Source: Aestuariirhabdus litorea (GTDB lineage Bacteria > Pseudomonadota > Gammaproteobacteria > Pseudomonadales > Aestuariirhabdaceae). Taken from it: a stretch of 64,000 nt of DNA. The translations under genes were made by a program, and so were the position numbers. The notes under the pieces were generated by a model. That model saw nothing but the letters and a program-made list of their open reading frames with translations, was not told where the DNA came from and made no database searches. The first letter of the stretch is position 1; every line of letters starts with the position of its first letter. Below, piece after piece: positions 29,005 through 37,050 of the stretch. Location of the stretch: contig NZ_QWEZ01000002.1 in NCBI RefSeq assembly GCF_003864255.1, positions 1,240,001 to 1,304,000 of the forward strand, in the 5' to 3' direction.

Positions 29005-30189
29005 TCAGGCGATCTCGAACAGCCCGGCAGCACCCATGCCGCCGCCCACGCACATGGAAACCACCACGTACTTGACGCCTCGGCGCTTGCCCTCCAGCAG
29101 CGCGTGGCCCACCAGGCGGGCGCCGGTCATGCCGTAGGGGTGGCCGATGGAGATGGCACCGCCATTAACGTTGTAGCGCTCGGGATCGATACCCAGGTGG
29201 TCACGGCAGTAGAGGGCCTGTACCGCGAACGCCTCATTCAGCTCCCACAGGCCGATGTCGTCGACCTTGAGCCCATGCTGCTTGAGCAGTTTGGGGATGG
29301 CGTAGATCGGCCCGATACCCATCTCCTGGGGGGCGTTACCCACCACCGCCATGCCACGGTAGATACCCAGGGGGTCGAGACCCCGCTGTTCGGCGCGCTT
29401 GCGCTCCATGATCACGCAGGCGCTGGCGCCATCGGAGAGCTGACTGGCATTGCCGGCGGTCACTACTCCCTGCTCCACTACCGGCTGCAAGCGTTCAAGG
29501 TCCGCAAGGCTGGTGCCGGGACGGTTGCCCTCATCCTGGGAGAGGGTTACCTCGACGTAATCAACGGCCTGGGTCTGCTTGTTAACCGCGCGGTGGGTCG
29601 CGGTGATGGGGGCGATCTCGGCGTCAAACAAACCCTCTTGCTGGGCGCGGGCCACCCGCTGCTGGGAGAGCAGGGCAAATGCATCCTGCGCCTCACGGCT
29701 GATGCCGTATTTGCGGGCAACGTACTCGGCGGTTTCCAGCATCGGCATATAGGCGTCAGGCTGCAGGGCGGTGACATTAGGGTCGCGGGTCTCGTTAACC
29801 CACTGGAAGTAGGGGTGCTGGACGGCGGAGATGTTCTCCTGGCCACCGGCTATGACCACCTCCATACCGTCCACCATCACCTGCTTGGCGGCGGTGGCGA
29901 TCGCCATCAGTCCCGATGCGCACTGGCGGTCTATGGTCTGGGCGGCACTGGTAACCGGCAATCCGGCAGCAATACCGGCAAGGCGGGCGATATTATTGCC
30001 CGCCGTTCCGGCGGTCAGTACCGAGCCCAGCACCAGATCCTCCACTTCCGCCGCCTCTACTTTCGAGCGGATCAGGGCATGGCGGATCGTGTGGGCGGCC
30101 AGTGTAGGGGACTTTATGTTGTTGAGGCTACCGCGGTAGGCTTTGCCGATGGGGGTGCGGGCGGTGGATACAATGACGGCTTCACGCAT
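29005..30189 (-). CDS. Acetyl-CoA acetyltransferase (thiolase)
   Basis: A 394-residue thiolase that joins two acyl-CoA (or cleaves a 3-ketoacyl-CoA) in the cytosol. It begins EAVIVSTARTPIGKAYRGSL. The nucleophilic Cys is in QTIDRQCASGLMAIATAAKQ, the His in NVNGGAISIGHPYGMTGARL, and the second Cys in VVVSMCVGGGMGAAGLFEIA. The start is ATG 30189 with AGGAG 9 bases upstream; an in-frame TTG is 6 bp further up. Its subfamily (degradative 3-ketoacyl-CoA thiolase or biosynthetic acetoacetyl-CoA thiolase) cannot be settled by reading alone. A hotdog thioesterase gene follows. Confidence 0.94.
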   Translation of the reverse strand: MREAVIVSTARTPIGKAYRGSLNNIKSPTLAAHTIRHALIRSKVEAAEVEDLVLGSVLTAGTAGNNIARLAGIAAGLPVTSAAQTIDRQCASGLMAIATAAKQVMVDGMEVVIAGGQENISAVQHPYFQWVNETRDPNVTALQPDAYMPMLETAEYVARKYGISREAQDAFALLSQQRVARAQQEGLFDAEIAPITATHRAVNKQTQAVDYVEVTLSQDEGNRPGTSLADLERLQPVVEQGVVTAGNASQLSDGASACVIMERKRAEQRGLDPLGIYRGMAVVGNAPQEMGIGPIYAIPKLLKQHGLKVDDIGLWELNEAFAVQALYCRDHLGIDPERYNVNGGAISIGHPYGMTGARLVGHALLEGKRRGVKYVVVSMCVGGGMGAAGLFEIA

Positions 30190-30281
30190 TCTCAACTCCT
30201 GGGTACGAAGGGGGTGGCACAGGCAGGCCTCTTGTGGGCCCTTATATCAACATAAGTGATGGCCTCTAAGGAGGGAAATTG

Positions 30282-30338
30282 ATGTTGGTGATATGCTCTA
30301 TTGAGCGGAGCAATGATCGTCTCGCTTTCCGATGGTGA
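30282..30338 (+). CDS. Possible 18-codon small ORF with strong ribosome binding site
   Basis: An ATG is preceded by AAGGAGGGAAATTG, a near-perfect Shine-Dalgarno at 7-8 bases. It opens an 18-codon frame (MLVICSIERSNDRLAFRW) ending in TGA. It sits in the 274-bp spacer between the thiolase and ankyrin genes. Nothing else supports expression; it may be a leader peptide, a relic, or chance. I see no other gene in that spacer. Confidence 0.2.
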   Translation: MLVICSIERSNDRLAFRW

Positions 30339-30463
30339 TGATGTTCGCCAACGGGGACCGGGGCCCACCCCGCAGGTGAGGACCGATCAGGTAATCGATA
30401 AGGATTAGCTGCTTTTTCAGGCGGGCCTGGGCTGGCCGACCGGCGAGTAAGGCGACACAGAGG

Positions 30464-31198
30464 GTGATCGATGTGGGGTATGGATCTGAACACAGGGTTG
30501 GCTTCCGTCTGCTGGGCCTGCTGTGGGCCTGGGGGATGCTGCTCGGGGGCACCCTGGCGGTGAGTGAGGCGTTGGCGAACGAGGAGGAACCCTTCAGGGC
30601 GGTGCTGGCGGCGGCCCAGGCGCAGGACCGTAGCGGGTTGCAGTCCCTCAAGGCCGCCGGCTCGCTGGACCGGGTCGATGCCGAGGGGCGATCGGTATTG
30701 TGGTGGCTGACCGCCCGGCGGGACTACGACGCCATGGCGCTGCTGATTGAGCTGGGGGTGGAGGTTGACCACCATGACCCAGCCCGCTCCGGTGGGGTGA
30801 TCGACCCGACCCCCTTCCTGTATGCCGGTGCCCATGGCGACACCCGTGCCCTGCGCCTGCTCTATGAGGCAGGGGCCCGTACGGACCGCTTGAACTACTA
30901 CGGGGGCACCGCCCTGATTCCTGCCGCTGAAAAGGGGTATCGGGATGCGGTCCGTTACCTCCTTGCGGAGACCGATGTGGCCGTCAATCATGTTAATCGG
31001 CTCGGCTGGACCGCCCTTATGGAAGCTGTGGTACTCTCAGGGGAGAGCGAGCAGCAGACCGAGATTGTACGCCTGCTACTGGCGCACGGCGCTGACCCGG
31101 CCATCGCTGACCGGGACGGGGTGACGGCCTTACAGCACGCCCGTCGCCGCCGACTGGACGCACTGGTGGAGCTGCTGGAAGCGGCCTCACCCCCTTGA
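30464..31198 (+). CDS. Exported ankyrin-repeat protein
   Basis: A protein of about 244 residues with a hydrophobic N-terminal segment (LLGLLWAWGMLLGGTLAVSE, then ALA) that looks like a signal peptide, so probably periplasmic. The rest is four to five ankyrin repeats of about 33 residues: LQSLKAAGSLDRVDAEGRSV, MALLIELGVEVDHHD, TPFLYAGAHGDTRALRLLYE, GGTALIPAAEKGYRDAVRYL, and IVRLLLAHGADPAIADRDGV. Ankyrin repeats mediate protein binding; the partner is unknown. The start is a GTG at 30464, but GTG 30473 with AGAGGG about 9 bases upstream is equally possible. It lies 24 bp before the AI-2E-type permease gene and is probably co-transcribed with it. Confidence 0.82.
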   Translation: MIDVGYGSEHRVGFRLLGLLWAWGMLLGGTLAVSEALANEEEPFRAVLAAAQAQDRSGLQSLKAAGSLDRVDAEGRSVLWWLTARRDYDAMALLIELGVEVDHHDPARSGGVIDPTPFLYAGAHGDTRALRLLYEAGARTDRLNYYGGTALIPAAEKGYRDAVRYLLAETDVAVNHVNRLGWTALMEAVVLSGESEQQTEIVRLLLAHGADPAIADRDGVTALQHARRRRLDALVELLEAASPP

Positions 31199-31222
31199 AC
31201 ACCTACCCCCAGGGAAGTCACC

Positions 31223-32314
31223 ATGCTCAATCGATCTCTGCAGGATAACCCCCAGGCCTTTATCGACACCCTGATCCGCACCGCGCTGATCGTCGGCCTG
31301 GTGATCTGGTGCTACCAGATTATTCGCCCTTTTATCACCATGGTGCTGTGGGGGGTGATCATCGCGGTGGCGGTTTACCCCCTGCATTGCCGCTTGCGGG
31401 ATCGCCTGGGAGGGCGCAGTGGCTGGTCGGCGACCCTGCTCACACTGTTGCTGATGACGATGCTGGTGGTGCCGGCGGTGGTGATGTCCGATGCCCTGAT
31501 CCAGAGCTCCACCCGGCTGAGCCAGCAGCTCGAATCCAGCCAGTTCCACCTGCCGCCGCCCAACGAGACGGTGCGTGGATGGCCCCTGGTCGGGGACTCC
31601 CTCTATACCCTCTGGCAGGAGGCAGCGGCCAACCTGCAGGCTACCCTGCAGAAGTTCTCGCCCCAGATCAAGGCGGTGGGGAAAGTGGCGCTGGGGGCGC
31701 TGGCCTCGATCACGGTGGGGATCCTGCAGTTCATGTTCTCCCTCATCACGGCGGGTTTTATCCTGGCGAGGGCGGAACTGGCGAACCTCTTTTTGCAGCG
31801 GTTGGTGAAACGCCTGGCCGGAGAGCAGAGTGAAAGCCTCTTGACCCTGATGACCTTTACCATCCGCAGCGTTGCCAAAGGGGTACTCGGGGTGGCGCTG
31901 ATCCAGGCGTTGCTGGCGGGCGTGGGCTTCAGTGCCATGGATATTCCCGCCGCCAGCGTACTGGCGATGCTCTGTTTCCTGCTGGCGGTGGTGCAGATTT
32001 CAGTAGGGCTGGTGACCCTGCCGGTGGCGGTCTATGTGTTTTCCATCACCGATACCCTTACCGCCTCGCTTTTCCTCGGCTACATGCTGGTGGTGGGGAT
32101 GCTGGATAACGTGCTCAAGCCTATCCTGCTGGGGCGCGGGGTGGATGTGCCTATGCTGGTGGTCTTTATGGGGGTGATCGGGGGCTTCCTGATGTCCGGC
32201 ATCATCGGCCTTTTTGTCGGCGCCATCGTGCTGGTGGTGGGCTACCGGTTGCTGCTGGAGTTTGTGGGGGAGGGGGCGGTTACCGGCGCCAGTGCTCCCT
32301 CCCGGAACCCCTAG
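31223..32314 (+). CDS. AI-2E family (PerM/TqsA-like) membrane transporter
   Basis: A 363-residue polytopic inner-membrane protein with the AI-2E/PerM layout. There are paired helices at the N-terminus (LIRTALIVGLVIWCYQIIRP, MVLWGVIIAVAVYPL), a soluble loop, then five or so helices (VALIQALLAGVGFSAMDIPA, LVTLPVAVYVFSI). The conserved LDNVLKPILLGRGVDVPMLV is followed by FMGVIGGFLMSGIIGLFVGA near the C-terminus. Family members export autoinducer-2, Na+/H+ or other solutes, so the substrate is not defined. A Shine-Dalgarno (CAGGGAAGTCACC) precedes the ATG. It follows the ankyrin gene closely. Confidence 0.92.
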   Translation: MLNRSLQDNPQAFIDTLIRTALIVGLVIWCYQIIRPFITMVLWGVIIAVAVYPLHCRLRDRLGGRSGWSATLLTLLLMTMLVVPAVVMSDALIQSSTRLSQQLESSQFHLPPPNETVRGWPLVGDSLYTLWQEAAANLQATLQKFSPQIKAVGKVALGALASITVGILQFMFSLITAGFILARAELANLFLQRLVKRLAGEQSESLLTLMTFTIRSVAKGVLGVALIQALLAGVGFSAMDIPAASVLAMLCFLLAVVQISVGLVTLPVAVYVFSITDTLTASLFLGYMLVVGMLDNVLKPILLGRGVDVPMLVVFMGVIGGFLMSGIIGLFVGAIVLVVGYRLLLEFVGEGAVTGASAPSRNP

Positions 32315-32556
32315 TCGAGCAGGCCGTAGGACTGACTGGTGAATCTCGCTAAAACGGGCGCTCTGCCTGAAGCGCATCAGGGCCTCGCACAACTGACGGG
32401 CCAGTGGCTCAAGCGGCGGCGTAAGCGCGAAGGCCGCTAAAGCGGTGAGAACTGGTTGAGGTGGATGCTCATGGGGACGATATCGGTGATCCCCGGCTCC
32501 TGCAGGCGATAGAGACCCGGGGTATCGATTTTCCTTGCACCCTCTCCCGTACGCTA
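32314..32556 (-). pseudogene. Probable decayed 3' end of a protein-coding gene
   Basis: The 376 bases between the AI-2E gene and cbpA contain no intact gene. Minus-strand frames join into a protein-like C-terminus when frames are switched: GLYRLQEPGITDIVPMSIHL-NQFSPL stops in one frame near 32443, the next frame continues ALTPPLEPLARQLCEALMRF and ARFSEIHQS, and the first frame resumes as SYGLLD and a stop at the AI-2E 3' end. Two frameshifts and no upstream body indicate a remnant. The family was not recognised; a transcription-regulator or binding-protein C-terminus is only a guess. Confidence 0.33.
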
Positions 32557-32690
32557 GCCTGCGGAAGGGGGTGCCCAAACACTAACCCGCCTGGGGGGGT
32601 ACACAGTGGCGGGGGAGGAGGAGCGGCGCTGGATCGGCTAAGCTGAGCGGGTAGTGGGCAGTGGAGGCCTGATGCGCAGAGGGTGGCGAT

Positions 32691-33641
32691 ATGGAATTCA
32701 AGGACTATTACCGGATACTGGGGATTGAGCCTGACGCGGACGCCAAGTCGATCAAGAGCGCCTACCGCCAGCTGGCACGCAAGTATCACCCGGACCTCAA
32801 TCCCGATGCGGGGGCAGAAGCCAAATTCAAGGAGGTGGCCGAAGCCTACGAGGTTCTCAAGGATCCCCAGCGGCGGGCGGAATTTGACGAGCTGCGAAAA
32901 TACGGCTCAAAAGGAGCACAGGGCTTTGAGCCCCCTCCGGGCTGGCAGGGCAGCAGTGGGTTCGAGTACCGGGCGGCGGGCGATGAGGCGGACTTCTCAG
33001 AGTTTTTCAACAACCTCTTTGGTCATCGGGGGCGCGGTTTCGAGGGCTTTGGTGAAGGGGCACCCCCTAACCGACGGGGCCAGGATGTGGAGATCGAGCT
33101 GCCGGTGTTTCTGGAGGAGACCATCGCGGTCAATGAAAAGAGCATCGAGTATGAGTTACCCGCCTACGGCCAATCGCCACCGATCAGCAAGCAGCTGAAG
33201 GTGAAAATCCCCCAGGGGGTGCTGGATGGCGAGCGCATCCGCCTGAAGGGGCAGGGACGACCGGGAAGAAACGGCGGCGAGGCCGGGGATCTCTACCTAC
33301 ACATTCGCGTGGTTCCCCACCCCCTCTTCGATGTGCAGGGCCATGACCTGATCATCACCCTGCCGCTGGCCCCCTGGGAGGCGGTGCTGGGCACCAAGGT
33401 GCGGGTCCCAACCCTGGGCGGACCTATCCAGCTGACCATCCCTGCCAATACGCCGGCGGGTAAGAAACTTCGTATCAAGGGTAAAGGGCTTAAGGGCCGC
33501 AAGGGTTCCGGGGTGGAGGGGGATCTCTATGCAGTGATCAAGCTGGTGCTGCCCCCCCACTCCAGTGAGCAGCAGAAAAGGCTGTGGCAGGAGCTGGCAG
33601 CCAGCGACCCCTTCGACCCCCGTGCTGAGTGGAGACTGTGA
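32691..33641 (+). CDS. cbpA: DnaJ-like co-chaperone / curved-DNA-binding protein CbpA
   Basis: A 316-residue cytosolic J-protein. The J domain occupies residues 1-70 (MEFKDYYRILGIEPDADAKS, then KYHPDLNPD with the HPD motif that stimulates DnaK). It is followed by a Gly/Phe-rich linker (SEFFNNLFGHRGRGFEGFGE) and two beta-sandwich substrate-binding domains without the zinc-finger region of DnaJ (VKIPQGVLDGERIRLKGQGR, DLYLHIRVVPHPLFDVQGHD). This is the CbpA layout; CbpA also binds curved DNA. It is directly followed by its inhibitor cbpM, 2 bp away. Confidence 0.95.
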   Translation: MEFKDYYRILGIEPDADAKSIKSAYRQLARKYHPDLNPDAGAEAKFKEVAEAYEVLKDPQRRAEFDELRKYGSKGAQGFEPPPGWQGSSGFEYRAAGDEADFSEFFNNLFGHRGRGFEGFGEGAPPNRRGQDVEIELPVFLEETIAVNEKSIEYELPAYGQSPPISKQLKVKIPQGVLDGERIRLKGQGRPGRNGGEAGDLYLHIRVVPHPLFDVQGHDLIITLPLAPWEAVLGTKVRVPTLGGPIQLTIPANTPAGKKLRIKGKGLKGRKGSGVEGDLYAVIKLVLPPHSSEQQKRLWQELAASDPFDPRAEWRL

Positions 33642-33643
33642 CC

Positions 33644-33952
33644 ATGGGTAATGCATTGATACGTATCTCCAGCCAGGAGCTGTGCCAAAGCGAAGGGGTG
33701 GAGCGCGAACTGATTATTCGGGTGGTGGAGCACGGCATTGTGCACCCGCTCGAAGGCCGTGCGGCCAGTGAGTGGGTGTTTGATGTCAGCAGTATTCACT
33801 GGATCAAAAAAGCCCTGCGATTGCGCCGCGACTTCGACATCGACTGGATCGCCGTAGCGCTGGTGATCGACCAGATGCGCCGCAACGAGGCACTGCAGCG
33901 TGAAAACGAGGCCTACCAGCGCCAGCTCAGCCGTTTTCTGGAGCAGGGATAA
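33644..33952 (+). CDS. cbpM: Chaperone modulatory protein CbpM
   Basis: A 102-residue protein of the CbpM/MerR-like family that binds the J domain of CbpA and blocks both its co-chaperone and DNA-binding activities. Seen are ISSQELCQSEGVERELIIRV, EHGIVHPLEGRAASEWVFDV, IHWIKKALRLRRDFDIDWIA and a C-terminal helix (MRRNEALQRENEAYQRQLSR). The start was placed at ATG 33644, with GGAG 9 bases upstream, 2 bp after the cbpA stop. The same pair order occurs in E. coli and Pseudomonas. Confidence 0.92.
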   Translation: MGNALIRISSQELCQSEGVERELIIRVVEHGIVHPLEGRAASEWVFDVSSIHWIKKALRLRRDFDIDWIAVALVIDQMRRNEALQRENEAYQRQLSRFLEQG

Positions 33953-34013
33953 GTGAGAGGACAGCAACCGCTGGCCCTGCGGGTGTATTAGAGGGTAGCG
34001 GGAGCTACGGGGT

Positions 34014-34355
34014 TCACTCCGCCTGTTTCAAGGCGTCTGTCTTTGCCGCGCAGATAAAGTCGTTGCGATGCAGCCCCCGGATCTTGTGGGTCCACCAGCT
34101 CACGCGGACGGAGCCCCATTCGGTGACAATTTCCGGGTGGTGTCCCTCAGACTCGGCCAGCTCACCCACCTGGTTGGTAAAGGCCAGCGCCTGCTTGAAG
34201 TTTTTGAAGGTATAGGTTCGGGTAATCCGCATAATGTTGTCGATGAGAACCGGCTGCCAGAGCGGAATCTCCCGGATTAACTCAGCCAGTTCAGTGTCAG
34301 TAACCTGCGGCGCACCGGCCTGGCAGGCCTCACATTTCATATTCGACAGACTCAT
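34014..34355 (-). CDS. phhB: Pterin-4a-carbinolamine dehydratase
   Basis: A 113-residue protein of the PCD/DCoH family that dehydrates 4a-hydroxytetrahydrobiopterin in recycling of the pterin cofactor. The signature [20 protein letters not shown], then [20 protein letters not shown] and [14 protein letters not shown], contains the active-site His-His and the later His. No phenylalanine hydroxylase gene is nearby, so it may serve another pterin or molybdopterin-related role. The start is ATG 34355, 8 bases after CCGGAGA; ATG 34361 is too close to that site. The CxxC near the N-terminus (MKCEACQAG) is common in bacterial members. Confidence 0.92.
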   Translation of the reverse strand: MSLSNMKCEACQAGAPQVTDTELAELIREIPLWQPVLIDNIMRITRTYTFKNFKQALAFTNQVGELAESEGHHPEIVTEWGSVRVSWWTHKIRGLHRNDFICAAKTDALKQAE

Positions 34356-34672
34356 GACCATTCTCCGGTAGGCGGTGTTAAAGACCCATAGGATGCGGGT
34401 AGCAACTCAACCTGACGGGTCTGGTTGATCGCCGCTGCAGTGCTCGTGCAGGCATCCAACAACCGATCTATCGGTTGCAGGTAAAAATAGACGGCCTGCA
34501 TCATTTTGACCCGATTGGTGGGTAGTACCTGAACCGGTCAAAGGGTGTGTGTTTCATCATCTGACTGCGTTAAGCGTACCGGGTTCCGCGGGAGACAATA
34601 GCATGCAGCCCCCTCGATCTGGTTGCCAGTCCCATTGAGCCTGGCTCCAGGGTGAGCGCCATGGATGCCGTG

Positions 34673-34730
34673 AATAAAAAAACCCAACCCTTGCGGGTTA
34701 AGGTTTTGTATTGGTGGAGACGGCGGGAAT
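34673..34730. repeat. 58-bp direct repeat, distal copy (ssrA 3'-end duplicate)
   Basis: It matches 34856-34913 with only two mismatches over 58 bp. It contains the last 19 bases of the tmRNA gene including CCA plus its terminator. The sequence beyond the match (GATTCGCGG...) is unrelated to the tmRNA body, so this copy is not a functional gene. Confidence 0.88.
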
Positions 34731-34855
34731 GATTCGCGGCTTTGCCGCTCACCCCTTGTTTATGGGCGGGGCCGCCGTTGCAGGCTCCGGCGTTGTCTCG
34801 CCGCAAGCGGCTCGGCTGAACCCGCTCCGCGGGTCCTAATTCCTGTACTGCAACC

Positions 34856-34888
34856 AATAAAAAACCCCAACCCTTGCGGGTTGAGGTT
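34856..34888 (-). terminator. Intrinsic terminator of ssrA
   Basis: On the minus strand AACCTCAACCC-GCAA-GGGTTGGGGTT forms an 11-bp stem (one G-U pair) followed by TTTTTTATT, starting 6 bases after the tmRNA CCA end. Confidence 0.9.
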
Positions 34889-34913
34889 TTGTATTGGTGG
34901 AGACGGCGGGAAT
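34856..34913. repeat. 58-bp direct repeat, proximal copy (overlaps ssrA 3' end)
   Basis: The partner of 34673-34730, 183 bp away. The shared part covers the tmRNA 3' acceptor/T-arm end and the terminator, the usual target of tyrosine-recombinase elements that integrate in ssrA. Confidence 0.88.
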
Positions 34914-35250
34914 TGAACCCGCGTCCGCCAGCACTCTGCCATTGGCTCTACATGCTTAGATTCGTCTACTGAGTTAACCCAAGTCGGCCCGACGATCAGG
35001 GCGAGGAGGGCGAGTCTGTAAGAGTTTTAGCAGCGCCGTTCCAGACAAACTTTGCCGCGATCCTGTTCTGCGTGCCGTCTGAGTCCCGTTTACAGGCATC
35101 CGATATCAGACGTAGGCTGGATTTAGGCAGCCAGTGCGTAGTTTTCGTCGTTAGCAACTATATAAGTTGCAGCGATTGTTTTACGAGAGTCACTACCCTC
35201 TCGGCATGCACCTCAGGTTTCGTCACCGTCGTCGAATCCAGATCGTCCCC
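34895..35250 (-). ncRNA. ssrA: Transfer-messenger RNA (tmRNA)
   Basis: A 356-nt tmRNA that rescues stalled ribosomes with SmpB. The 5' end GGGGACGATCTGGATTCGACG pairs with the 3' end CGTCTCC-ACCA to close the tRNA-like acceptor stem, and GGGAATTGAACCCGCGTCC (read on the plus strand) marks the T arm. The resume codon region encodes the tag ANDENYALAA at 35123-35155 (minus), followed by TAA. The CCA end is encoded. smpB, its protein partner, is 1.2 kb upstream on the same strand. The 3' end is duplicated nearby. Confidence 0.97.
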
Positions 35251-35272
35251 GGGTAAACCTTCAGTCAGGGCC

Positions 35273-35278
35273 ATTATA
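35273..35278 (-). promoter_or_regulatory. Probable -10 box of ssrA promoter
   Basis: On the minus strand TATAAT lies 23 bp before the mature tmRNA 5' end, leaving room for a short precursor leader. The 17-bp-spaced -35 hexamer (TAACCT) is poor. Confidence 0.55.
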
Positions 35279-35298
35279 CACCCATCGGCGGATGGAGG

Positions 35299-36336
35299 TT
35301 AGCCTTTCTGTTCAAACCCCTCCACCACGTTGGCGGTGTTGTTGCCGAGGGCGTCGACGGCATAACCACCTTCGAACACAAACAGGGTTGGCAGGCCCAT
35401 ACCCCCTAATATGCGGCCCATCTCCAGATAATCAAGGCTTTTAATGGAAAATTCCCCCAGGGGGTCTTCGCAGAAGGTGTCGAGGCCGAGGGAGATCACA
35501 AGAGTATCGGGGGCAAAGGCCTGGATGCGCTCGATGGCGCTGTCCAGAGCCTGGCGGTAACGGGACCAGTCGGTCTCCCCCAGGGGGAGCGGGAGGTTGA
35601 GGTTGAAGCCAACGCCTTCCCCTGCGCCGGTCTCGTCGGCGAATCCCAGGTAGTGGGGGTACTCGTCATCGGGGTCGCCATGGATGGAGGCGAAGAGCAC
35701 ATCGCTGCGCTCGTAGAAGATACTTTGGGTGCCGTTGCCGTGGTGGTAATCCAGGTCGAGGATGGCGATGCGCTGCTGCCCCTGATCGAGCAGGTACTGG
35801 GCGGCGATGGCGGCGTTGTTGAGATAGCAGTAGCCCCCCATCAGGTCGCGACCGGCGTGGTGGCCCGGGGGGCGGCAGAGGGCAAAGGCGCTGCACTCCC
35901 CCGCCAGCAGGAGGTCGGCGGCGGTAAGGGCGCAGTCGGCGGAGTCCTGGATAGCGCTCCAGCTGGTGGCGGTGAGGCCAACGCTGAGATCAAAAGCATA
36001 GTAGCCGAGCCGTCCTTCGATGTGGCGCGGTAGTCGCTGGCGCAAGCCCCGGTTAGGGAACAGGAAGGGCAGGGCGACGGCTTTGCCGGGGAAGGTGGCT
36101 TGCCACTGGTTCCAGGCATCGGCCAGGAAATCGACGTAGTCGGGGCTGTGCACCCGCTTGAGGGGGGCGAGGCCGTGTGCAGAGGGGGGAAGTACCGGGC
36201 CCGAGGTACGCACGCTGAGCGCATCAAGCACCTGCAGCGCCCGCTGGGGCTGCTCGAAGTTTGGGGTGGGTTCGCCCCCGAGCACCTCAAAGGGTACGCA
36301 ATGCAGTTGCTGCCGGTCGCTGTAGATGATCTTCAT
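35299..36336 (-). CDS. Acetylpolyamine amidohydrolase (histone deacetylase superfamily)
   Basis: A 345-residue zinc hydrolase of the HDAC superfamily, closest in recognisable motifs to acetylpolyamine amidohydrolases (Mycoplana AphA type). It begins MKIIYSDRQQLHCVPFEVLG. It has CRPPGHHAGRDLMGGYCYLN (catalytic His pair), AILDLDYHHGNGTQSIFYER (zinc Asp and His), FASIHGDPDDEYPHYLGFAD, LVISLGLDTFCEDPLGEFSI (second zinc Asp) and VFEGGYAVDALGNNTANVVE. It deacetylates N-acetylpolyamines in the cytosol. It sits alone between smpB (behind a terminator) and ssrA, and AGGGCC-type spacing shows no operon with them. Confidence 0.88.
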   Translation of the reverse strand: MKIIYSDRQQLHCVPFEVLGGEPTPNFEQPQRALQVLDALSVRTSGPVLPPSAHGLAPLKRVHSPDYVDFLADAWNQWQATFPGKAVALPFLFPNRGLRQRLPRHIEGRLGYYAFDLSVGLTATSWSAIQDSADCALTAADLLLAGECSAFALCRPPGHHAGRDLMGGYCYLNNAAIAAQYLLDQGQQRIAILDLDYHHGNGTQSIFYERSDVLFASIHGDPDDEYPHYLGFADETGAGEGVGFNLNLPLPLGETDWSRYRQALDSAIERIQAFAPDTLVISLGLDTFCEDPLGEFSIKSLDYLEMGRILGGMGLPTLFVFEGGYAVDALGNNTANVVEGFEQKG

Positions 36337-36413
36337 GGTACTTGCGCCTTCTCCGTTGGCTGGAAGCGGATACGATAGACGCTTTGGGCGCGGCCAGACA
36401 ATCGGTGGGCGAT

Positions 36414-36437
36414 AAAAAAGGAGGCCTTGCCTCCTTT
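36414..36437 (-). terminator. Intrinsic terminator of smpB
   Basis: On the minus strand AAAGGAGGC-AAG-GCCTCCTTT followed by TTT, 17 bases after the smpB stop. It separates smpB from the deacetylase gene. Confidence 0.88.
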
Positions 36438-36453
36438 GTCGACGACTTGCGGG

Positions 36454-36930
36454 CTACTTGCGCATAATGCGCTGCTTGTGTCGGGCCCAGTCGCGGTCCT
36501 TTTCGGTGGCGCGCTTGTCGAACTCCTTTTTACCCCGGGCGAGGGCGATCTCGGCCTTCACCAGGTGGTGTTTCCAGTAGAGCGCAGTGCAGACGCAGGT
36601 GTGCCCTTTCTGCTCGATGGTCTGCAGCAGCTTGGCCAGTTCGCGCTTTTTTAGCAGCAGTTTGCGGTCGCGGCGAGGGTCGGCGATGACGTGGGTGGAC
36701 GCAGTGTTGAGGGGGGTGATCTGGGCACCCACCAGCCAGGCTTCGCCATTTTTGAGGATCACGTAGCTGTCGACCAGCTGTACCTTGCCTGCGCGCAGGC
36801 TTTTGACCTCCCAGCCAGTGAGGGAGAGGCCCGCTTCGAAGCGCTCGTCGATGTGGTAATCGAAGCGCGCTTTCTTGTTGACGACGATGGAGGCGTTACC
36901 GCCGGATGATTTATTAGGTTTCTTTGCCAT
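36454..36930 (-). CDS. smpB: SsrA-binding protein SmpB
   Basis: A 158-residue RNA-binding protein that carries alanyl-tmRNA to stalled ribosomes. The OB-fold core is clear: [73 protein letters not shown], and the basic tail [20 protein letters not shown] that sits in the mRNA channel. The start was placed at ATG 36930. A TATAAT lies 8 bases before it (36939-36944) and no Shine-Dalgarno is visible, so its mRNA may have a very short leader. It is on the same strand as ssrA, with one gene between. Confidence 0.97.
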   Translation of the reverse strand: MAKKPNKSSGGNASIVVNKKARFDYHIDERFEAGLSLTGWEVKSLRAGKVQLVDSYVILKNGEAWLVGAQITPLNTASTHVIADPRRDRKLLLKKRELAKLLQTIEQKGHTCVCTALYWKHHLVKAEIALARGKKEFDKRATEKDRDWARHKQRIMRK

Positions 36931-37050
36931 GGCGCGGATTATAGGGAGAGTGCCTGAGGCAGGCAATCAAAGGTTGAGTCAGGCCGCTAAATCGCTAGAA
37001 TGGGCGCCTTGCTTGGAGTTTGACTAATTGGCAGACGTAGATTGAGGTAA

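Larger units (their letters stand above)
34356..34894. other. Gene-free region downstream of ssrA
   Basis: A stretch of 539 bases between phhB and the ssrA 3' end without a supported gene. Its right part carries the 58-bp direct repeat of the ssrA 3' end and terminator. The intervening 125 bp is GC-rich with several short palindromes, for example CCCGCTCCGCGGG. The left 300 bp show nothing recognisable. The pattern fits decayed or rearranged DNA at an integration hotspot. Confidence 0.5.

Noticed and set aside
30266..30991. A 241-residue minus-strand frame overlapping the ankyrin gene
   Set aside because: Ankyrin repeats on the plus strand are clear; the reverse frame is Pro/Gln/Arg-rich shadow sequence.
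34695..34735. A second tmRNA or tRNA gene at the distal 58-bp copy
   Set aside because: Only the 3' 19 bases of the tRNA-like end are present; no acceptor partner, D-arm or tag sequence follows.
34356..35300. An integrated prophage or island at ssrA
   Set aside because: No integrase, excisionase or phage gene is present; only a short repeat scar is supported.
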